From: Mycolicibacterium stellerae
GTDB lineage: Bacteria > Actinomycetota > Actinomycetes > Mycobacteriales > Mycobacteriaceae
Direction of reading: 5' to 3'
Length of the DNA: 64,000 nt
Assembly (NCBI RefSeq): GCF_003719305.1
Contig: NZ_RARC01000002.1
Coordinates: forward strand, 372,001 to 436,000
Numbering within the stretch: the first letter of the stretch is position 1; every line of letters starts with the position of its first letter. The position numbers were made by a program, and so were the translations under genes. Positions 34,250 through 42,895 of this stretch are shown here, piece by piece. The notes under the pieces are model-generated. The model worked only from the letters and a program-made list of their open reading frames with translations, was not told the DNA's origin and searched no databases.

Positions 34250-35277
34250 GCTCGACTCCTCATCTCGTGCAGCACGTCGGTGACGGTGGCGTCGTCGACC
34301 GAGGCCGGAAAGCCCACCATGACGCGGTCGATGACGCCGTCGCAGCGATCACGAACCGCCCGAGCGACGTCGCTCAACGGCGCCACCACCGCGAATTCGT
34401 TGAGGATCTCGTCGTCGATGAGCGAACCCATCGCATCCCACTGCCCCTCCTTCGACATCCGGTGTAGGTCGGTTTGCAGGTCTCCCCAGCCGTGCAGTTC
34501 GAGAACCTTGCGGTAGGCGGGCGTGGAGGCGTAGAACGCGATCTGCTTGCGCGTGCCGATGGCATTGGTCGCCAATTCGGCTTCGTCGTTGCCCGTCACG
34601 ACGAACAGCGGGCAGGACAGCTGAAACTCGCTGCGCCTGCGGCCGGACCGCGCCATGCCGCGCATCAGGGCAGGCGTGGTCACCTCTTCGAAGTAGCGCT
34701 TGGTCGTGAACGCGTGCGCGAGAAGGCCGTCGGCGACCTCTCCGCACATCTCGGTCATTGCCTCGCCGACCGCGGCGACGAACACCTTCGGGAAGGCGTG
34801 CGCGAGCGGTTCGGGGGTGAACATCGGCGTCATCAGCTTGTGGGTGTAGAAGTCGCCCTCGAATGCGAGCCTGGATCCCGTCCGCCAGCACGACCAGATC
34901 TCGCGCATTGCCAGGACGAACTCGCGCATGCGTTGCACGGGCCTGCTCCACGGCATGGAAAACCGGTTCTCGATGTGCGGCTTGATCTGCGAGCCGAGAC
35001 CAAGGATGAAGCGGCCGTCGGAGTACGCCTGCAGATCCCAGCCCACGTTGGCCACCGTCATCGGATTGCGGGCGAACGCCACCGCGATGCTGGTGCCCAA
35101 CTCGATGGTCGTGGTGTGTTCGGCGGCGAGCACCAGCGGCAAGAACGGGTCGTGGTTGATCTCGGCGGTCCAGCAGCAGTCGTAGCCCCGCTTCTGCAGC
35201 CGATTCGCCGCGTCGGCGACGTTCCTAAGTTGGCTCGAGACGGCCCCGTCTACCTTGAGACCGTCGCGGTCAGCCAT
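34246..35277 (-). CDS. Luciferase-like (LLM) F420/flavin-dependent oxidoreductase
   Basis: 343 residues. The TIM-barrel LLM features are visible: YDCCWTAEINHDPFLPLVLAAEHT near residues 32-55, LGTSIAVAFARNPMTVANVGWDL near 60-82 and FILGLGSQIKPHIENRF near 87-103. Mycobacterial members of this group usually use reduced F420. ATG 35277 is chosen over a TTG at 35301, which lies inside a possible operator (35290-35308). The gene is divergent from the acyl-CoA carboxylase gene and coupled by 4 bases to the P450. Confidence 0.85.
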   Translation of the reverse strand: MADRDGLKVDGAVSSQLRNVADAANRLQKRGYDCCWTAEINHDPFLPLVLAAEHTTTIELGTSIAVAFARNPMTVANVGWDLQAYSDGRFILGLGSQIKPHIENRFSMPWSRPVQRMREFVLAMREIWSCWRTGSRLAFEGDFYTHKLMTPMFTPEPLAHAFPKVFVAAVGEAMTEMCGEVADGLLAHAFTTKRYFEEVTTPALMRGMARSGRRRSEFQLSCPLFVVTGNDEAELATNAIGTRKQIAFYASTPAYRKVLELHGWGDLQTDLHRMSKEGQWDAMGSLIDDEILNEFAVVAPLSDVARAVRDRCDGVIDRVMVGFPASVDDATVTDVLHEMRSRA

Positions 35278-35289
35278 ACACGTGGACGC

Positions 35290-35308
35290 TACAGTAAGCA
35301 ATTCAGTA
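35290..35308. promoter_or_regulatory. Degenerate copy of the TACTGTAA-N3-TTACAGTA operator
   Basis: TACAGTAA-GCA-ATTCAGTA matches 13 of the 16 symmetric positions of the palindromes at 52361 and 57091. It lies in the divergent gap between the LLM gene (35277) and the carboxylase gene (35363), where an operator is expected. Binding is unproven. Confidence 0.35.
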
Positions 35309-35362
35309 TGGTCAACGTGAGCACGCCGGTGCGACGATCGCCTTCAACGACGGGAATTGCGC

Positions 35363-36859
35363 ATGACGAACGAGCAGGGCTGGAAGGAAACGCTGGAAGA
35401 TCTCGATCTTCGGCGTCAGCGCTCGCGGTCGATGGGCGGCGACGAGCGGGTGGCCAAACACCGCGGTAAGGGCAAGCTCGACGCCCGCGCTCGGCTGGAG
35501 CACCTTCTCGACAAGGGCACGTTCCGAGAGTTCGGCACGCTCGTCGGCGGCGACATCGCGGCCGACGGAATTGTTGCGGGCTCCGGAATGATTGACGGCT
35601 CACCGGTGATGGTCGGTGCGGAGGACTTCACCACGCTCGCGGGCAGTATCGGACCGGGCGGCAACGCGAAGCGCTACCGGCTGGCCGAGTTGGCGTTGCG
35701 CGACAAGGTTCCGCTGGTGATGCTGCTCGAGGGCGCCGGATTCCGGCCCAGCGGAGAGCATTACGGCCGCACCCCCACGGACCTGCTCGCACAGGCTCAG
35801 TGCTCCGGCAAGGTGCCGACCGTGGCGGGCCTGCTCGGCCCGTCGGCCGGGCACGGGGCGCTGGTCGCCCCGGTGTGCGACTTCACCATCATGAGCCGTC
35901 AGGGTGCGATCTTCACCGCGGGTCCGCCGGTCGTCAAAGAGTCCACCGGCGAGGAGATTTCGAAGGAGGACCTCGGCGGGCCTGGCGTCGCGCTGGCCAG
36001 CGGAGTGATCCACAACCTCGCCGAAGACGACGAGGCGGTGCTCGATGACATCCGCCGCTACCTGTCGTACTTCCCGTCCAGCGCATGGTCGTATCCACCC
36101 TCGCTGCCCGCCGACGAGGCGAGCGAGCCGCGGCCCACACCCGAGCTGCTCGACATCGTGCCTCGCACCAACCGACGGATCTACGACATGAAGACGGTGC
36201 TCGACGTCGTTTTCGACCGGCAGGACTGGTTCGAGGTGCAGCCGAAGTTCGGGCCCTCGATGATCTGCGCGCTCGCGCACCTCGGCGGTCACCCCGTCGC
36301 TGTCGTCGCGAACCAGCCGAAGGTCCTTGCGGGCTCTATCGATGCCGACGCCGCCGACAAGGCAGCACATTTCATCACGGTCGCCGACTCGTTCCACCTC
36401 CCGATCGTGTTCCTCGCGGACAACCCGGGCATGCTGCCGGGAAGCCGGTCAGAGAAGAGCGGTGTGCTGCGCAGCGGTGCACGGATGTTCGCCGCACAGA
36501 CCGCCGCGACGACGATCAAGCTGCATGTGACGCTGCGCAAGGCCTACGGATTCGGCTCGATGGTGATGTCGCTGCTGGGATTCGACAGCCAGAGTGCGAC
36601 GTTCGCGTATCCCGGAGCCACGATGGGAGCGATGAGCGCGGCCGCGCTCAGCCGTGCGTCGCACGCCGCGGAGGACGTCGAGGCAAAGCTTCGCAAGGCG
36701 GAGGTGGAGGCGTCCTTCCGGTCGGCGGGCACCCTCGGGTTCGACGATCTCATTCATCCGGAGGAGACCCGCGACGCGCTGTTGTCGGCGCTTCAGCGAG
36801 CGATCTACGGCAGGCAGGCCGCAGCAGAACCGGTGAGCCGCACCGTCATCACGCCGTAA
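35363..36859 (+). CDS. Acyl-CoA carboxylase carboxyltransferase (beta) subunit
   Basis: 498 residues with the carboxyltransferase N- and C-halves: GKLDARARLEHLLDKGTFREFG near 36-57, LLEGAGFRPSG near 122, GPSAGHGALVAPVCDFTIM near 160-178, and DNPGMLPGSRSEKSGVLRSGARM, FGSMVMSLLGFD in the C-half. It transfers CO2 from biotin to an acyl-CoA. The usual PIVFLAD and TADEV-like acyl pocket cannot be read for specificity. No biotin carboxylase/BCCP alpha subunit is nearby, so it must share one encoded elsewhere. ATG 35363. Confidence 0.88.
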   Translation: MTNEQGWKETLEDLDLRRQRSRSMGGDERVAKHRGKGKLDARARLEHLLDKGTFREFGTLVGGDIAADGIVAGSGMIDGSPVMVGAEDFTTLAGSIGPGGNAKRYRLAELALRDKVPLVMLLEGAGFRPSGEHYGRTPTDLLAQAQCSGKVPTVAGLLGPSAGHGALVAPVCDFTIMSRQGAIFTAGPPVVKESTGEEISKEDLGGPGVALASGVIHNLAEDDEAVLDDIRRYLSYFPSSAWSYPPSLPADEASEPRPTPELLDIVPRTNRRIYDMKTVLDVVFDRQDWFEVQPKFGPSMICALAHLGGHPVAVVANQPKVLAGSIDADAADKAAHFITVADSFHLPIVFLADNPGMLPGSRSEKSGVLRSGARMFAAQTAATTIKLHVTLRKAYGFGSMVMSLLGFDSQSATFAYPGATMGAMSAAALSRASHAAEDVEAKLRKAEVEASFRSAGTLGFDDLIHPEETRDALLSALQRAIYGRQAAAEPVSRTVITP

Positions 36860-36866
36860 CTCCGGC

Positions 36867-36915
36867 GATTTCGGCGCGCTAGCGTGCGCTGACCGTCGGT
36901 CAGCGCGCCGAAATC
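36867..36915. terminator. Bidirectional terminator-like palindrome
   Basis: GATTTCGGCGCGCT (36867-36880) and AGCGCGCCGAAATC (36902-36915) are perfect 14-base inverted arms around a 21-base loop, which itself contains GACCGTCGGTC. The structure lies exactly between convergent genes and overlaps the stop codon of the LLM gene. It is GC-rich and without a U-tract, as expected for mycobacterial intrinsic-like terminators. Confidence 0.65.
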
Positions 36916-37960
36916 ACAACTTGGCCGCGCGGTACGCGTCCACGATCGGTTCGAGTTCGTCGGGCGTCGCACCGTGCATGATCAGCGCGTCGGCGCCGTA
37001 GTCGAATTCCTTGCGGATGCGCTCGACGCACTGCTGGGCCGAACCGGTGGCCGAGGGCTCCAGCCATTCGTCGGGGATCAGCGTCGCGATGTGTTCGATC
37101 TGCTCGGCGGTGGCCTTATGGTCGATACCGCCGGGTATCGAGGTGACGACGGAATCCTCCCGGAAGCGTTGCAGCACTGCCGGATCCCAATTGTTGGTGG
37201 TCACCATCAAATCGCCGTAGCCCTGCAGATAGGTGGCCAACCGGGCGACGGTCTTCTTCAGCCGCAGTTCTTCGGGCAGATGATCGCCGACGGTCGCAAA
37301 GCACGACCAGACGCGTACGCTGTCGGGGTCGCGGCCCGCCTTCTCGGCGGCGTCTTTCACCGTCTTCACGCTTCGCTGCAGGGTGTCCGGCGTGAAGTAG
37401 GTGTGCAGAACGACGTCGTCGAACACGCGCCCGCCCAGCGCGAGCGTCTTCGGGCCGAACGCCACCAACCCCAACCTGATGTCCTCCTTGAATTCCGGGT
37501 CGAGGAACAACACCTGGTACTTCCCGATCGGACCGTCGTGGTTGAAGATGACCTCGCCATTCCAGAGACGACGCATGACTTGTGCGAAGTCCTCCATTTG
37601 GGCGGTCGTCACCGATGGGATGCCGAATGCCGCGTACATCGCCGCCACTCCGCGACCAAGACCGAGAGTGAACCGACCGCCTGAGAGGCGATGCATGGTG
37701 GTCGCCCACGAGGCAGTTATCAATGGGTGACGGGTGTTGTGATTGGTTGCGGCCGTTGCGATCTGCATGCGGTCGGTAACCGCGCAGGCCGCGCCGACGA
37801 GCGAAGACGCTTCCTTGACGTTCCACCGTTCGGAGATGAATGCCGTCCCGAAGCCCATCGCCTCACCGCGCCGGGCCTCCGCCGTCAACGCCGACGGGCC
37901 TTCCCCGCCCGCGCCTGCAAGCAGGTAGTAGCCGAGTTCATCGAGAACGCGTTCTGTCAC
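36914..37960 (-). CDS. Luciferase-like (LLM) F420-dependent oxidoreductase
   Basis: 348 residues. The LLM barrel is evident in AMGFGTAFISERWNVKEASSLVGAAC near residues 35-60, NHNTRHPLITASWATTMHRLSGGRFTLGLGRG near 73-104 and the C-terminal CVERIRKEFDYGADALIMHG. It resembles a different subgroup from the LLM gene at 34.2 kb. GTG 37960 gives a 4-base GTGA overlap with the upstream SnoaL-like stop; a longer start at 37993 is possible. It is the third gene of a minus-strand operon: phosphotransferase, SnoaL-like, LLM. Confidence 0.85.
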   Translation of the reverse strand: MTERVLDELGYYLLAGAGGEGPSALTAEARRGEAMGFGTAFISERWNVKEASSLVGAACAVTDRMQIATAATNHNTRHPLITASWATTMHRLSGGRFTLGLGRGVAAMYAAFGIPSVTTAQMEDFAQVMRRLWNGEVIFNHDGPIGKYQVLFLDPEFKEDIRLGLVAFGPKTLALGGRVFDDVVLHTYFTPDTLQRSVKTVKDAAEKAGRDPDSVRVWSCFATVGDHLPEELRLKKTVARLATYLQGYGDLMVTTNNWDPAVLQRFREDSVVTSIPGGIDHKATAEQIEHIATLIPDEWLEPSATGSAQQCVERIRKEFDYGADALIMHGATPDELEPIVDAYRAAKL

Positions 37961-38331
37961 TCCCACACTCCCTGCTTGTAGCCGCAATTCCACACTTCGG
38001 TGATCCTGCCGTCGACGACACGGAAGATCTCCATGCTGCCGACGTCGGTCCTGGTGCCGTCCTTGAGCTCCATCGGCGACTGGTACACGATCGCGACGTG
38101 TTCACCGTCGTCGCCCGCGACGACGAGGTTCAGGTCGAACCGGATCGTGTTGAACATCTCCCAGTGGTCCACGATCCGCGCGACGGCCTGCTCGTGGGTC
38201 AACGTGGTGGCCTCACCCACTTCGTGCCGAATGACGTTATCGCCCATCAGTTCGTCCGCGAGTTCGAAGTTCCGCTGATTCCAGACCACAAGGTTGTAGA
38301 GCTCGACCACTTCGCGGGCGGTCCGGGTCAC
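37957..38331 (-). CDS. SnoaL/NTF2-like protein
   Basis: 124 residues, the length of a single NTF2-like cone. ELYNLVVWNQRNFELADELMGDNVIRHE at the N-terminus, a central DHWEMFNTIRFDLNLVVAGDDGEHVAIVYQSPMEL sheet and a GSMEIFRVVDGRITEVWN strand are typical. Such proteins are small isomerases, cyclases or hydrolases, or binding proteins, in polyketide, steroid and terpenoid metabolism. GTG 38331 overlaps the upstream phosphotransferase stop by 4 bases. No catalytic assignment is possible from sequence alone. Confidence 0.8.
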   Translation of the reverse strand: MTRTAREVVELYNLVVWNQRNFELADELMGDNVIRHEVGEATTLTHEQAVARIVDHWEMFNTIRFDLNLVVAGDDGEHVAIVYQSPMELKDGTRTDVGSMEIFRVVDGRITEVWNCGYKQGVWE

Positions 38332-39386
38332 GCGAACACCTCCAGTGCGTCGATCTCGCCAATGGTCGCCACCGCTCTATCGGTCAGCGTCAAGCAGAGC
38401 GCCCGGGACCGTTCCGGCAGTGCGTCCCAACCATTCAGCGTGATGACGGGAAGAACCATCAGGTAGGCGACTGCGTAACGGTAATGCCGCCACGCCTCGT
38501 CGAAGGGGTATTCGCCGACACCGTACTCGGCCAGCCGCCCGAGGTAGTCGCGGACCAGTTGCTCGTCGTGGCCGCGACGGACGTCGGTTGGCAGCCCCTG
38601 GCTGACTAGGTAGGCGATGTCCGCCGCGCCCGCACCACGCGCAGCGAACTGAAAGTCGACCACCTTGACCCGGTCTCCGTCGAAGAACAGGTTGTCTGCC
38701 CTGATGTCGCCATGCAGGAGCATGGACCGCTCGGACAGTGCCGTCAGCGCGTCGCCGGCATGTTCTGCGAACTGCTCTGCGAACGCGGCTACCGCCGGAG
38801 GCACCTGCGCCGACGATTTCTCGACATAGACCCGCCACCCGGGCTCGAACGCGGGCACGAGCAGATCACGGGCTATCGGGGTGTCGATGCTCGGGAAGCC
38901 CTCCAGCGCACGCACATCGGCGTCACGGATCGACCAGGCATGCAATCCAGCCAGCGCATCGATGCAGACCCGAGCCTGATTGATCGACAATCCGGCGAGG
39001 TGATCCGCGTTGTCCCAATGCTGCAGATCCTCCAGCAGCAACACGAAATCAGCTGTGCCCGCCACCATCCTCGCGGTGTAGACCTGAGGCGTCTCCATGG
39101 GTGCGTGCCCGGCGACCTCTTGGTAGAACGCCAGCTCCCGCCGGTAACCGCCGAGCATCTCCATCGCTCCGCGCGCCTCGGACTGCGCGGGCAGTTTGGC
39201 GATCAACGTCGGCGGAACACCGTCGCCGGTCAGGTGGAGTCGGTACAGCAGAGACGAGAACCCGCTGTCCTGCGCGATCTGCTCGGCTTCCACTTCGATG
39301 ACCGGCGCCCCAAGCGCCGCGGTCAGCCACTGCACGGTCAGGCCGTCGATGCCCGACGGGACCTCCGCCGCGGCTGAAGTCACCAT
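38328..39386 (-). CDS. Phosphotransferase (APH/ecdysteroid kinase-like fold)
   Basis: 352 residues. The catalytic loop is LLHGDIRADNLFF (about residue 224), followed by VKVVDFQFAARGAGAADIAYL as the metal-binding segment. LLYRLHLTGDGVPPTLIAKLPA supplies the N-lobe lysine. The overall pattern is that of small-molecule kinases found with lipid catabolic genes. ATG 39386 has GGGAGG four bases upstream. It is the first gene of the operon reading to 36914 and divergent from the TetR gene, with a shared palindrome between them. Confidence 0.82.
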   Translation of the reverse strand: MVTSAAAEVPSGIDGLTVQWLTAALGAPVIEVEAEQIAQDSGFSSLLYRLHLTGDGVPPTLIAKLPAQSEARGAMEMLGGYRRELAFYQEVAGHAPMETPQVYTARMVAGTADFVLLLEDLQHWDNADHLAGLSINQARVCIDALAGLHAWSIRDADVRALEGFPSIDTPIARDLLVPAFEPGWRVYVEKSSAQVPPAVAAFAEQFAEHAGDALTALSERSMLLHGDIRADNLFFDGDRVKVVDFQFAARGAGAADIAYLVSQGLPTDVRRGHDEQLVRDYLGRLAEYGVGEYPFDEAWRHYRYAVAYLMVLPVITLNGWDALPERSRALCLTLTDRAVATIGEIDALEVFA

Positions 39387-39417
39387 CGACCTCCCGCGCA
39401 AGAAATTTGACAGTGCG

Positions 39418-39432
39418 CAACTAAGTTAGTTG
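39418..39432. promoter_or_regulatory. TetR operator
   Basis: CAACTAA-G-TTAGTTG is a perfect 15-bp palindrome in the 67-base gap between the divergent phosphotransferase (39386) and TetR (39454) genes. Size and placement fit an autoregulatory TetR site controlling both directions. Confidence 0.7.
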
Positions 39433-39453
39433 TCGAGCGTCTACTATGCAAGA

Positions 39454-40077
39454 GTGCCAGCCCGTGCACGCGGCCTCACGCAACCGCAACGCGTTGAGAT
39501 CTCCAACCGACGATTGATTGAGGCGGCGGCGGCGCTCATTGCCGAAAAGGGTTGGGAGGCAACGACCGCTGCAGAAATCGGCCGACGAGCCGGCTACAGC
39601 CGGGCGATGGTTCATGCCCGATACGGGAGTAAGGACGCGATACTCGACGCGTTTTTTCTCGACGATCAGATCAAGCGCCTCAGCCCCGAGCCAGACCCCA
39701 CCGCATTCGGGCTGGCTGAGGCGATGGGCCACTTCGACCGGGTTCAAGAGCTGTACAACGAAGACCGCGATTTCTTGCGTGCCCTCTTCGTCGCCACCTT
39801 CGAAGCAGTCAAGACTACGTCGGCGCTTCGCGGACGCGTACAAGCTCTGCTCGAGCACGGGATCGACAGAGTCGCGGCCGGCCTCCGGCGGGGTGTCGAC
39901 GACCGGTCGGTGCGCTCCGACATCGACATCGCCCGAGCGACCAACGACATCAGTTCGGCGATCTTCGGTGCCGCATATCTGTGGACGGTGCTCGGCGATG
40001 ACTACGACCTCGGCCGGGAGCTGAGTTATATCCGGGGCCGGTTCATGGACGACTACGGCGTCCAGTCGTCGAGCTGA
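39454..40077 (+). CDS. TetR-family transcriptional regulator
   Basis: 207 residues. The DNA-binding domain is at the N-terminus: LIEAAAALIAEKGWEATTAAEIGRRAGYSRAMVHARYGSKDAIL (about 21-64). The ligand-binding C-terminal domain is alpha-helical. GTG 39454 is chosen because the alternative TTG at 39430 lies inside the palindrome. It likely represses the phosphotransferase-SnoaL-LLM operon. The effector is unknown, perhaps an acyl-CoA of the local pathway. Confidence 0.87.
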   Translation: MPARARGLTQPQRVEISNRRLIEAAAALIAEKGWEATTAAEIGRRAGYSRAMVHARYGSKDAILDAFFLDDQIKRLSPEPDPTAFGLAEAMGHFDRVQELYNEDRDFLRALFVATFEAVKTTSALRGRVQALLEHGIDRVAAGLRRGVDDRSVRSDIDIARATNDISSAIFGAAYLWTVLGDDYDLGRELSYIRGRFMDDYGVQSSS

Positions 40078-40155
40078 TCGAGTTCCTCCTCACCACCAAA
40101 AGCACAGTTCGCAGCCATACATGCCAACAATCTTGCTTGTATCGTGAGTTTGTGC

Positions 40156-40166
40156 TCATAATATGA
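40156..40166. promoter_or_regulatory. Small palindrome in the promoter region of the GntP operon
   Basis: TCATA-A-TATGA is a perfect 11-bp palindrome with an embedded TAATAT-like -10, 79 bases upstream of the permease start. The region 40078-40244 is unusually AT-rich for this genome. It may be the promoter and an IclR site for the regulator encoded at the end of the operon. Confidence 0.35.
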
Positions 40167-40244
40167 ATGCGGTGCACGTCACATCCTCACAAATACTGTG
40201 CCGTGTATCACCGAATTCGAGGGGCCGTACGAAGGGGTTTGCCC

Positions 40245-41660
40245 ATGTCAGATACCGCAGTCGTCATCAATACAGCGGTCGCGATCATCGCGGTGGTCGT
40301 GATGATCGTGCGGTTCAAGTTCAATCCCGTCGTGTCGTTGGTGGTCGGGTCCGCCTACCTCGGCCTCGCGGTCGGAATCGGCGTTCAAGAGACGGTCGAC
40401 GCGATCATGACGGGGTTCGGCGACATCATGGCCGAGGTCGGCCTGCTGATCGCGTTCGGCGTCTTGATGGGCGCCATATTGCAGCAGACCGGGGCCATCC
40501 AACGTTTGGTGGAGACGCTGCTGAAAGTATTCGGGGCCAAGCGAATGCCCTATGCGATGTCGCTGACGATCGCCACCCTGCTCCAGTCGATCTTCCTCGA
40601 TGTGCTGCTCGTCATCTCGGCACCTCTTGCCCGCAGCCTGGCGAAGAAGATCGGCAAGAACGGGACCGCCCGGATGGCGGCCGCGATGGCGATCGGTCTC
40701 GAGTGCGGGATCGTTCTGACCATTCCCGGTGTGGGCGCGCTGGCACTGGCAGGTCTGCTGGGTGTGCCCCTGGGCAAGATGCTGCTCTTCGGCGTGATCC
40801 TTGTGATTCCGACGGTAGCGATATCCGTCGCCGTCATGTCCTTCCTGTTCAACCACGGCTGGTGGAACCCCGACAGCGACGAGCAGGAGTTCCTCGGCGC
40901 CGATCCCGACCCCCTCGATGACGAGGACCGCGGAGTCACCGGCCCCACTGACGATTCCGATGACGACGCGTCTGGCGGCGGCGTTGCCACCAAGGCAGTC
41001 ACCGTCACCCGGGCGCAAAAACCGCTGATCGCGTTGTTCGCACCGATGCTGGTTTCACTGATTTTGATCGCCACCGGAGCGATTCTGGATGCCGCCGATA
41101 TCCAAAACCCCATCGTGAAATTCGTTTCCTCCCCCGTCATCGCCCTGCTGATCGGCCTGATCGGCACGAGCTTCGTTGGGCGATACACGATGGGCGCCGA
41201 GCCGATTCAGCGTGCGATCGCGACCGGCTTCAAGGAGAGCGGACAAATTCTCATTCTGACCGGAGTGGGTGGGTCGCTGGCCGCCACAATCAAGGCCGCG
41301 GGTCTCGGCGACATCCTCGGCGAATACTTCACCGCAAGCACCGCAGCACCGCTGCTCGTCGTCTGGGCCATCGCGGCCGCGCTGCACGTCGCGGTCGGGT
41401 CGGTGACCATCTCGGCCATCACCTCTGCGGGTATTCTCGCGCCGGTTGCACCCGTCATCGGCCTCGACCCAGTGCTCATCGCACTGGCTGCGGGCGCCGG
41501 ATCGCTGTTCGCGGTACACGTCACGAGCAATACGTTCTGGCTGCTGCAATCGCTTCTGGGCCAGTCGACGCGAGGCACGTTGAAAACCGTCACGGTGGGC
41601 GTCTCCGTCGCGTCTGTCGTCGCAATTCTGCTCATCCTGCCGTTGAGCGCCTTGTTCTGA
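40245..41660 (+). CDS. GntP-family (gluconate/organic acid) permease
   Basis: 471 residues with about 12 membrane helices. The LLIAFGVLMGAILQQTGA and FVGRYTMG segments and the C-terminal GSVTISAITSAGILAPVAP...HVTSNTFWLLQSLLGQS region are GntP-like. A very acidic cytoplasmic loop (about residues 222-262, many Asp) separates the halves. It probably brings in a hydroxy- or dicarboxylate by proton symport. ATG 40245. First gene of the operon with the CoA-transferase, lyase, dehydrogenase and IclR genes; the substrate should be the acid they degrade. Confidence 0.85.
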   Translation: MSDTAVVINTAVAIIAVVVMIVRFKFNPVVSLVVGSAYLGLAVGIGVQETVDAIMTGFGDIMAEVGLLIAFGVLMGAILQQTGAIQRLVETLLKVFGAKRMPYAMSLTIATLLQSIFLDVLLVISAPLARSLAKKIGKNGTARMAAAMAIGLECGIVLTIPGVGALALAGLLGVPLGKMLLFGVILVIPTVAISVAVMSFLFNHGWWNPDSDEQEFLGADPDPLDDEDRGVTGPTDDSDDDASGGGVATKAVTVTRAQKPLIALFAPMLVSLILIATGAILDAADIQNPIVKFVSSPVIALLIGLIGTSFVGRYTMGAEPIQRAIATGFKESGQILILTGVGGSLAATIKAAGLGDILGEYFTASTAAPLLVVWAIAAALHVAVGSVTISAITSAGILAPVAPVIGLDPVLIALAAGAGSLFAVHVTSNTFWLLQSLLGQSTRGTLKTVTVGVSVASVVAILLILPLSALF

Positions 41661-41686
41661 TAGAGCTGATTGATTAAGGAACCATT

Positions 41687-42895
41687 GTGACCACCAACGA
41701 CATTCGTCCACTCGCCGGTGTGCGCGTGCTGGAGCTTGGCAACTACATCGCCGCCCCGACGGCCGGTCGTATGTTGGCCGACTTCGGCGCAGAGGTCATC
41801 AAGGTCGAGCGCCCCGTCACCGGGGACGAGCTGCGCACCTGGCGGCTCTACTCCGGCGACACGTCGATGCTGTATCGGACGATCAACCGCAACAAGAAGT
41901 CGATCGTCGTGGACCTGAAGACCCAACGAGGCCGGCAGATCATCCTCGACCTCGTCGGGCATTGCGATGTGGTTCTGGAGAACTTCCGGCCCGGCACCCT
42001 GGAGAAGTGGGGACTCGGGCCCAACGACCTCGATCAGGTGAACCCCGACCTCGTCATCACCCGGATCTCCGCATTCGGCCAGACGGGCCCGATGTCAGCA
42101 CGGCCCGGCTTCGCGGCAGTCGCCGAGGCGTTCGGCGGCCTGCGCGAACTGGTCGGCGATCCCGACCGGCCGCCGGTGCGCACCGGTGTATCCATCGGCG
42201 ACTCCATAGCCGGGATCTACGCGGCATTCGGCACCGTGATGGCGCTGTTTCAGCGCGAGCGCGTGAAAGTGCCGCTGTCGCAGCGGGTCATCGACGTCGC
42301 GCTCAACGAATCGGTGTTGTCGGTGATGGAATCGCTGGTGCCGGACTACCAGGCCTACGGCGTGACGCGGGAACGCGTCGGCGGACGGATGGAGGGCATC
42401 GCGCCGAGCAACGCCTATCCGTGTGCCGACGGCTCCAGCATCATCGTCGCGGGCAACGGGAACGCGATCTTCCAGCGCTATATGCAGATGATCGGCAGAC
42501 CGGACCTCGCGACGGATCCGGAGTTGCAGACCAATGCGGGCCGATGGCGACGACGTGAGGAACTCGACGCCGCGATCGGCGAATGGACGATCCAATACGG
42601 CCGCGACGACGCGCTCAAGCTCCTCGACGAGGCAGGCGTGCCGTCCGGCCCCATCTATACCGCCGCCGATATTTGTTCCGACCCACAGTATGCGGCGCGA
42701 AACATGGTTCAGGACTTCGAAGTTGATACCGGCGGGCTGGAGAAGCAGGTGGTCGGATTCCCCGGCATCGTTCCGGTGATCGGGCCCGCCTCCCTGCCGA
42801 TCCGCAGCGTGGGACCCGACCTCGGTGCGCACACGAGCGAGATCTTCTCCTCGTTGCTGGGCCTCAGCGACGACGAGATCGGAGCACTGACATGA
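41687..42895 (+). CDS. Class III (CaiB/BaiF) CoA-transferase
   Basis: 402 residues. The family opening GVRVLELGNYIAAPTAGRMLADFGAEVIKVE is followed by RNKKSIVVDLKTQRG, LVITRISAFGQTGP and GDSIAGIYAAFG, which carries the catalytic Asp region near residue 170. It moves CoA from a donor such as succinyl-CoA to a carboxylic acid. Its stop overlaps the lyase start by 4 bases, so the CoA ester is probably passed straight to the lyase. Start GTG 41687, with AAGGA about 8 bases upstream. Confidence 0.88.
   Translation: MTTNDIRPLAGVRVLELGNYIAAPTAGRMLADFGAEVIKVERPVTGDELRTWRLYSGDTSMLYRTINRNKKSIVVDLKTQRGRQIILDLVGHCDVVLENFRPGTLEKWGLGPNDLDQVNPDLVITRISAFGQTGPMSARPGFAAVAEAFGGLRELVGDPDRPPVRTGVSIGDSIAGIYAAFGTVMALFQRERVKVPLSQRVIDVALNESVLSVMESLVPDYQAYGVTRERVGGRMEGIAPSNAYPCADGSSIIVAGNGNAIFQRYMQMIGRPDLATDPELQTNAGRWRRREELDAAIGEWTIQYGRDDALKLLDEAGVPSGPIYTAADICSDPQYAARNMVQDFEVDTGGLEKQVVGFPGIVPVIGPASLPIRSVGPDLGAHTSEIFSSLLGLSDDEIGALT

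Noticed and set aside
39454-40077. The TetR at 39.4 kb as the regulator of the TACTGTAA-N3-TTACAGTA sites
   Set aside because: Its own promoter gap contains a different perfect palindrome, CAACTAA-G-TTAGTTG, so it more likely recognises that sequence.
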